The notes under the pieces: generated by a model
Database searches by the model: none
Seen by the model: the letters and a program-made list of their open reading frames with translations, nothing else
Told to the model about the DNA's origin: nothing
Position numbers and translations under genes: made by a program
NCBI RefSeq assembly: GCF_030463565.1
Contig: NC_134675.1
Coordinates: 16,947,862 to 17,011,861 of the forward strand
Source: Pelecanus crispus
Lineage: Eukaryota > Chordata > Aves > Pelecaniformes > Pelecanidae
Reading direction: 5' to 3'
Length of the DNA stretch: 64,000 nucleotides
In this document: positions 57,306-64,000 of the stretch, piece after piece
How positions within the stretch are numbered: the stretch's first letter is position 1
Layout of the letters: the number at the start of each line of letters is the position of its first letter

Positions 57306-57600
57306 GATAGAGTTAATTTTCTTCATAGCAGCTGGTACAGTGCTATGTTTTGGATTTGTGACCAAACTGTTGATAACATAAGGATGTTTTAGTTATTTCT
57401 GAACAGTGCTTGCACAGCACCAAGGCCTTTTCTGCTTCTCACGCTGCCCTGCCAGTGAGTAGGCTGGGGGTGCTCAAGAAGTTGGGAGGGGACACAGCTG
57501 ACCTCAGCTGACCAAAGGGTTATTCCATACCATATGACATCATACTCAGCAATAAAAACTGGGGGAAGAAGAAGGAAGGGGGGGATGTTCAGAGTGATGG
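57306..57600 (+). mobile_element. LTR, family C relative, right arm of a palindrome
   Basis: Starts gatagagttaattttcttcatagc, lacking the first 20 or so bases of the LTR. It contains tgacatcatactcagcaataaaaa (CRE decayed, 57535-57542; TATA replaced by aataaaa). The part after 57600 differs from standard family C and continues to about 57730. Confidence 0.75.
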
Positions 57601-57732
57601 TGTTTGTCTTCCCAAGTAACCGCCTGTCAGTGTTACCTCTCTGATGTCCTTTGCAGTGCATAATCGCTACAGCTGACGGAAGTTGTACAGCATCTAAAAG
57701 TCGCAAAATTATATCAGACAAAACTGCTCCCA

Positions 57733-59521
57733 TTGGTATACCACGTGTGGTCAGCTTCTTCTAGCGGCTCCTCCTTCAAGTCAGGCCTACTCACATACAC
57801 AGTCTCAATGGTTTCTATGCAATCATGCACGACAGCCTCCATTTCCTGTTTATTGATTAAAAAGGAAGCAGGGTTGATACATCATCTTGTTCCATCAGAA
57901 CTGCTTGATATTTCAAGAATCTTGATGGTGAGAGCCAGTGTCCCCCTTTTTGTTCTAAAATGGAGGTTACAGTGTGGGCACAGTCATCATCTTCTGCCCC
58001 AACATGAATTTTTGGGCTTCCTAGATGATCAAGACAACGGCAGCCACTGCCCAAAGACATCCTGGCCATCCTTTGCTTACTTCATCCAATCATTTGGAGA
58101 AGTACACTACAGCTCGTTTATAAGGACCCATCCTCTGGGCCAAAATTCCCAAAGCCACTCCTTGCCTTTCATAAGAGAACAGCCAGAAGGGCTTCGTTAC
58201 GTCGGGTAGGCCCAAAGTTGGAGCCCTCATTAATCAGTCCATATTAATTGTATCTGGCTATTTTTCAGCAGTTCATATAGAGGTTTAACCAAAAGTCCAT
58301 AGTTATATATCTATAATCTGCACCAACCTGTCATTCCCAGAAATGTTCGAAGTTCTTTTACCGTAGTCGGTTCTGGAGTCTTGCAAATGGCTTCTTTTCG
58401 GTCATTCCCGAGCTGTCTCTGTCCCTTAGAAATCACGAATCCCAGGTATATTACTTCCTTCTTCAGGATCTGGGCTTTCTGTAATGAGACTCGATAACTC
58501 CTTAGTCCAAGAAAATTTAACAAACTCACAGTCCATTCTTTCATCCACATACTGTAAAAGGATACCATTTCTTGGAGGTCTTTCCCAGGCCTCTAATTGC
58601 TTTTCAAAGATCGTGGGGCTATTTTTAAATCCTTGAGGTAACACTGTCCAGGTTAGTTGGGTTTTTTTTTCGTCCTGAATCAGGGTTTTCCCATTCAAAG
58701 GCAAATAAATTGCGGCTTTCAGAGGCCAAGGTGAGGCAAAAGAATGCATCTTTCAGATCTAGTTCTGTGAACCATTCATAGGTTTCTTTTAAACTAGTTA
58801 ATAAAGTGTATGGGTTTGCCACTACTGGGTGTAAATCTTCAACTATCTTATTTATTGCCCGCAGGCCTTGTATCAATTAATATGTTTTGCCATCATGCTT
58901 TTTGATAGGCAAAATAGAAGTGTTATACTCTGAAGAGCATTCAATCAATAATCCGAATCTTATAAATTCTTCTATAACGCTTTTCACTCCTTGCCTGTCT
59001 TCCAATTTCAAGGGATATTGTTTTACCTTAATAGGTCGTGCTCCCTCTCTGAGTTTAACAACAATTAATTCTGCATTTTTAGCCTTTCCCGGTATTCCCG
59101 AGGCCCATACTCCTGGGTATACCTGGTCTTTTATTTCTTGTATCATTTTTTCTTCTTTAGCTCGGGGTTTAGTGAGAGCTAGACTTAGAATTTCTATGTG
59201 TTTTTCTTCTGGTATTTTAAAAACAATTTCTCCCCTGTTAAATTTTATTTCAGCATTTAATTGTTCTAATAAGTCTTTTCCCAAAAGTGGTCTAGGAGCT
59301 TCGGGCAGGTAGAGAAATTTATGAATCCCTACACTCTTCCTAATTCTGAATTTTAACGGTTTCAAAAAGAAAGCCTTCTCAACCTGTCCGGTTGCTCCCA
59401 CAATATTAACATTTTGCCTACTTACGGGCAATAAATTTTGATTTAATACTGAAAACGTGGCACCTGTATCTACTAGAAATTCTACAGGTTTTTCCTCTTT
59501 CCCCAGCTGTACTCTTACCAA
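57733..59521 (-). pseudogene. pol: Gamma-like ERV protease and reverse transcriptase, broken
   Basis: 58877-59521 is one open frame: protease with LVDTGATFSVL (DTG at 59462-59470), then RT N-terminus (ARPIKVKQYPLK near 58990). RT continues in three successive frames: 58625-58876 with [13 protein letters not shown] (first catalytic Asp), 58426-58749 with [10 protein letters not shown] where the usual YVDD box is altered to YVDE, and 58311-58568 with VKELRTFLGMTGWCR. From 58310 to about 57733 the connection domain is recognisable only in pieces. Inactive. Confidence 0.85.
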
Positions 59522-59554
59522 GGGCTCTGCTAGGGAAGATTCCCCTGGTCCCTG

Positions 59555-60765
59555 TCAATTTTCTTCCATGTTGGCAACTTTCACCAATTTGCCCAATCTT
59601 GGGCAATCCTTTTTCCAATGCCCCGTTTGTTTACAATAAGCACACTGGTTTCTTAAGAGGGGCTGATTTCCTTTGGGTGAGGCACTTACACCCCTTCTCA
59701 TGGCTCCCCCTCCCTTAGTGTTGTTTCCTGAGGAGTTCCAAGAGGGTGGTGTCTGACCCCCTGTGGTGTGCAAGGCAGCCACTGTAGCATTAGCAATTGT
59801 TTTACCCATTATTTTATCTTTCTGACTATCTCTGTTCTGATACACTTGCCAAGCAATCTCCAGCAATTTCTCTAAATCTCTCGCATCCGTTCCTTGCACC
59901 TTCTGTAACTTTCTCCTAATATCATAAGCAATCCATTCTCTGTACCAAAACCAGAGCCTGTACTTCACTAAACACCACATCCAACATTGCATCCACATCC
60001 TCCCAGTCAGGGTCCTGAGTTTTCACCAATCAATTCAAATCCTTTAGCAACCTTTTCGGGATCATCTCGATAATTAATTCACCAGCAGTCCAAGTCTGCT
60101 AAAGTAAAAGCCACTTTAATTCTAACAAGTCCTCCCACTGCCTGCCTTAGTGGAGCCTGTATAATAGGTCCCACTTTACTCCGAGTTCTGGCAGTGATGG
60201 GAGAAAATCTGATATTAGTTTCTTCCCTGACTCGTGCCTCTGATTCTTCACCCCCAACAGCACCAGCATCTCCCTCCCAATCACCTTCTCTCTCTAGCGG
60301 AGGCAAATAATCCTCCAGCCTTTCATTCTGCGGGCCAACTTTTAAACATCTCTGTCCAATGCTACACACCGAGCAACACCTCTTTAATTCTCTCCCCTGC
60401 CTATTTTTCTCTCCTTCTATCGCCAGAACCATAGGGTCCTGGGGCGCTAGATTAATTCCACATTCTTTCTGCCATTCAGGGTGATTTCACAAAGTGAAAA
60501 ACATATCTGCATAAACCACTTCATCCCATTTTCTCTCTCGTCTTAGAAATAACATAAGTTGCAACAAAGTATTATACTCTAAAGTTCCGTTAAAAGGCCA
60601 TTTTTCGCTATCATCCAACTTATATAAAGGCCACCACTGATTACAATATTTTATCAAGGTTTTACGATTCACATTCCCTCCAGATGGCCCCCCAATATCT
60701 TTCCAGTGAGCTAAAATGCAGCCCAAAGGGCTCTTTTTCAGAACTCCGCCTTGTTGGTTCCCCAT
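59555..60765 (-). pseudogene. gag: Gamma-like ERV gag, broken in three pieces
   Basis: Starts at the ATG at 60763-60765 with MGNQQG, a Gly-2 myristoylation-type matrix start. 60487-60765 is matrix-like; 60079-60432 is a proline/acidic linker piece with an odd frame. 59555-59998 covers the capsid end and nucleocapsid with one CCHC knuckle CAYCKQTGHWKKDC (59603-59644). It ends in TGA at 59555-59557. The main capsid core is largely missing, and frames are shifted between the pieces. Confidence 0.8.
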
Positions 60766-60916
60766 TCTAAAGTTTATACAACACAAGGACAAGGACAGAG
60801 ACTGGGACACAAACACCACACACAACTAACAATTACTATCACAGATACAATAACAAATGTCGACATAGGATGATCAGAGATTTTCAAATATGTGCGCACC
60901 AAACTTAGAACTACAT

Positions 60917-61188
60917 GACACATGCGTATGTAAAGCAAAATCAAATACAAATGCACAAACAGACGACCGTACTAACCAAATGATCAATACAACCATGCAA
61001 CGTAGTAATCAGGTGATTAATACAAATCGTATATGCAATTGTATGCCAGAAAAACAGACACATGCGTGTGTAAAGCAAAATCAAATACAAATGCACAAAC
61101 AGACGACCGTACTAATCAAATGGTCAATACAACCATGCAATGTAGTAACCAGGTGACTAATACAAATCGTATATGCAATTGTATGCCA
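60917..61188. repeat. Two-copy 140-bp tandem duplication in the ERV leader
   Basis: Unit 1 60917-61056 and unit 2 61057-61188 both begin gacacatgcg and end with attgtatgcca. They differ at about six positions, all transitions. It lies between the primer site and gag. Confidence 0.93.
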
Positions 61189-61401
61189 CCCTGCGGGGTT
61201 CTCACGAACCGCGACTTACGAGTAGCTCCAAATGACCGGTCAAAACAGAAAAACAAAACAAAAAAAAGAATGCCTTATCCTTATCAGAGGTCCTTGTCTG
61301 CCCCTGCACGGATCTGCCGAATCGGGGAGTCCTTCCAGAGAATTCTCCGGGGCCGGCCAAGGGAGTCTCCGACTCAGGGGTCTTGCAGCCGGACAGAGAT
61401 G

Positions 61402-61419
61402 GTCCCACCTGGGTCGCCA
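61402..61419 (-). other. Retroviral primer-binding-site candidate
   Basis: Minus-strand tggcgacccaggtgggac begins four bases from the LTR end, as a tRNA primer site should. I do not assign the tRNA species. Confidence 0.6.
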
Positions 61420-61423
61420 AAAC

Positions 61424-62034
61424 TGATACAAAAATTCGCAGATACTATTCTTCAAAGTCCGAACCTCTCCGTAAGAGGAAACGGAGTCTTCAGAAAGTTC
61501 CCGAAATAAAACTCAATAGCAACAAAGTTACTATTAAGCAGGCATTCTTTATTACAGCGCTGGGCAGCACTGGGGATCGTTCCACCATGAGTGCTCCAAC
61601 GATTTGGCAAACTTTCAGAGATTTTATACTATCAAGTTATACATATTCATAGGATTTATAAGAATTCATATACATAAACATGAGATCATTATCATATGCA
61701 AATGTCCAATCCGCATGCATAATTGCCCTCTTTGGTGGTTTTCGGGGGTCCTCTGGTGGTCTCCAATAGTCTTCTTCACTTGTCCGCTAGTTGAACTTTT
61801 GGGCTTCCTTTGTCCATTTATGGCCATTTAATTAGCTCATCAATCTTTTTGGCCTTGGAATGCCATGGAACCGGTTCCTTGAGTTATCTTGGCATGGAGG
61901 TGTTATCAGTGTTTTACACAGGAAGCCTAACAAGCTTACTCAGGGTCTGTTTTCAGTCATGCAAGACAAGGAGTCACTTACTTTGAAATATATGTCCTTG
62001 AGGTAACTAAAACTATCAGAGGTTATCCCTTTCA
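61424..62034 (-). mobile_element. LTR of the gamma-like ERV (family H)
   Basis: 611 bp, TG...CA ends on the minus strand (tgaaaggg to gtatca). U3 carries a TATA box at about 61622-61632 (minus agtataaaatc), R/U5 the polyadenylation signal aataaag at about 61547-61553. Immediately to its right is gtcccccctcac, a polypurine tract when read on the minus strand. Confidence 0.8.
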
Positions 62035-62899
62035 GTCCCCCCTCACTAAGGTGAGTTGGAGCCAAAAAGTCTTACATGTACAAATATTAGTTATGCTATG
62101 AACAAGACTACTTGTACTAGTATTTAAATTAGACAGATGGAAGTTACCTATCATTTATTTTTACACACAGGAAGATGATTTTCCTACCTTTCTATATTCT
62201 TCCGGTTTCTGAGGTACCTAAAGTTGCAGAGATGGGGTTTATTGTTGGATTGTGTGTACGTCAGTTTTCTGTTGCCTAGCATATGCTCTCATTTTCATCA
62301 TGATATGTCTCCAGCTGTGGCAGTAAATGGAACATGTTTTGAATGACTAGCCAAATGCTGAAGATGTGATGGTCCAAGGGAAATGGTTCAAGAGTGTAAT
62401 TCAGAGAGATGCCTGCAATCCCACAGCAGAGCTTCAGCCCTGTTGTGCACTGAACTTTTATCTTCTTTCTTTTTGCCTTAATTTTTAGTAAAGGCTTGTC
62501 TGTGGCTAGTAGTGGTTTAGAGGAGAGAAAAGCGATATATTTCCCCTCATGTTGCTAGTTGTTGCAGAGGTCAGGATGAAAGGCTTCCTGTGTCAAAGCA
62601 TTTTGTTTGCTCTAGCTGACTCAAGCAATTGATTAGACATGCACTTGTTCCTAGAGTCTGAACTGTTGCCCCTTTAAGGAAAAGGGGAGGAGTATGGTTA
62701 TCTGGCAGTGGTGTCAAACAATGAGATTGTGAACTGTCCTTTTCAGTTACGGTACCCATGCTGTATATGTGAAAGATGCAGTACTGTGATGATTGGCATG
62801 AGATCTAGAAATCACCCAACTGCTACTGAGCATCTGAGACCTTGGAGACAACACCCATCAGACTTTGAGGGGGACACAGCAAAGCCTCCCTTTGCACAA
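62035..62899. other. Nothing recognised
   Basis: The first 15-40 bp may be retroviral (polypurine tract, see LTR 61424-62034). The remainder is single-copy-looking. Confidence 0.4.
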
Positions 62900-63982
62900 T
62901 GTGGTAGGCAAAAAATAGCTTAGATTGTGAATGCTGGCAGGCAGCAGATAATTGTGTGGGCGAATGTCTGAAACAGAATTTTTGAACTCTCAAGCATAAG
63001 CCCACTACTTGCTAGCTGCTACTGGTAAGGACTGGTTATGAATCTTGATAAAACCTGGACTAAACAAAAGTGGCATGTCCTGCAAGAGGGAAGATCTGGG
63101 AAATGGGCGAGATCCATAGAAATAAATGCTGGGGGACACCAAGGAACCTTGGCTAGTTACACCCGAGACAGGTAACTGCAAGCACCTGCACAGCAGGAAC
63201 CAGCAGGAACTTTCTGCCTGACATTCTTGAACCAGCAGCAACCTCCCCGATGGGAAGTTGAGACTGAGTAAATGTGACTTGTGTGGGGAGGAGAACAAGC
63301 AAGTGAGTGTGTGAAATCAAGTAGGGCAAAAGTTCTAATCTTGTTGCTTCTTAATAAACCTCAGTATCCAGATCCAGTACTGATTGCTATTTATTCTGTC
63401 TTGCCCATGTGTCGTGGTTTAGCCCCAGCCAGCAACTAAGCACCACGCAGCCGCTCGCTCACTCCCCCTACCCCAATGGGATGGGGGAGAGAATCGGAGG
63501 AGTAAGAGTGAGAAACACTCCTGGGTTGAGATAAGAACAGTTTAATAATTGAAATAAAATAAAGTAAAATAATAATAATAACAATATAATAATAATAGTA
63601 ATAATAATATACAAAGCAAGTGATGCACAATGCAATTGCTCACCACCCGCCGACCGATACCCAGACAGTTCCCGAGCAGCGATCGCTGCTCCCCAGCCAA
63701 CTCCCCCCAGTTTATATACTGAGCATGACGTCATATGGTATGGAATAGCCCTTTGGTCAGTTTGGATCAACTATTCTGGCTGTGCCCCCTCCCAGTTTCT
63801 TGTGTACCTGGCAGAGCATGGGAAGCTGAAAAGTCCTTGACTAGCATAAGCAGTACTTAGCAACAACTAAAACATCAGTGTGTTATCAACATTCTTCTCC
63901 TACTAAATCCAAAACACAGCCCTATGCCAGCTACTAGGAAGAAAATTAACTCTATCCCAGCTGAAACCAGGACACCATGACA
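62900..63982 (+). mobile_element. LTR, family D, copy 2, with nested LTR
   Basis: Homologous to 45556-46239. It starts tgtggtaggcaaaaaatag and its end resumes after the nested LTR (ccatg-acacacag). The outer flanks CACAA (62895-62899) and CACAG (63983-63987) are a one-mismatch TSD. It contains cttaataaacctcagtatccagatccagta (about 63350). Confidence 0.75.
63410..63974 (-). mobile_element. Solo LTR, family C, with CCATG target duplication
   Basis: Inserted into the 3' end of the family D LTR, flanked by identical CCATG at 63405-63409 and 63975-63979. It has both termini (tgtcgtgg/ccaggaca), an intact CRE palindrome TGACGTCA (63726-63733), a TATA box, and an AAT microsatellite (63560-63610). 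It is one of the least decayed copies. Confidence 0.93.
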
Positions 63983-64000
63983 CACAGAAGGTCAAGTAAT

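Larger units (their letters stand above)
57733..62034 (-). mobile_element. Gamma-like (class I) endogenous retrovirus, 3'-truncated
   Basis: Minus-strand order: LTR (62034-61424), primer site (61419-61402), duplicated leader (61190-60900), gag from ATG at 60765, protease/RT from 59521, and a decayed RT-connection region that ends at about 57733 against a family C LTR. No RNase H core, integrase, env or 3' LTR is left. The myristoylation-type gag start, single CCHC knuckle and in-frame TGA between gag and pro are class I traits. Confidence 0.82.

Noticed and set aside
42000..64000. AK3 exons on the minus strand, expected downstream of CDC37L1
   Set aside because: I looked for the conserved C-terminal exon and found none; the interval is dominated by transposons, so AK3 is probably beyond the window.

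Overview
This window is vertebrate DNA, almost certainly from a bird. It is packed with CR1 LINEs (the main avian retroposon), ERVL-type and gamma-like endogenous retroviruses (ERVs), and several families of solo LTRs with 5-bp target-site duplications (TSDs). It also holds a tRNA-Ile/CR1 composite SINE like those described in passerines, which hints at a songbird but does not prove it. The one host gene I can identify is CDC37L1 (Hsp90 co-chaperone of the CDC37 family), on the + strand with all seven coding exons between 25527 and 41493. Its human orthologue is on 9p24 and its chicken orthologue on Z, so the window is probably Z-linked.

Layout. 1-5146: a CR1 nested in a CR1, then non-repetitive DNA with a coding-like stretch (about 3173-3500) that I cannot assign. 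5147-7690: an AGAAT/AGAAC satellite and a CR1. 8130-15097: an LTR fragment and a minus-strand ERVL provirus (gag fragment, PR, RT, RNase H, IN) split by a young CR1 with about 750 open codons. 17127-22450: a SINE, a solo LTR, an LTR carrying CR1 insertions, and an ERVL 3' end. 24345-25526: a CpG-rich segment with an X-box, then the CDC37L1 promoter. 25527-41493: CDC37L1. Its 11-kb intron 1 contains a provirus with intact TSDs (26206-30705, itself holding a solo LTR and a CR1), three further CR1 pieces and two solo LTRs. 43566-56895: a dense LTR/CR1 patchwork. 56896-57600: two LTRs head to head, forming a palindrome. 57733-62034: a gamma-like ERV on the minus strand with a duplicated 140-bp leader and a gag-pol TGA in readthrough context. 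62900-63982: an LTR with another LTR inside it.

The elements form a readable insertion chronology. Old CR1s and LTRs are split by younger CR1s, and solo LTRs with perfect TSDs sit inside older elements. All retroviral genes here are broken and are treated as fossils. Apart from CDC37L1 there is no convincing complete host gene. I found no CRISPR array, operon or other prokaryotic-type system. LTR family letters A-H are my own labels, used only to group copies within this window.
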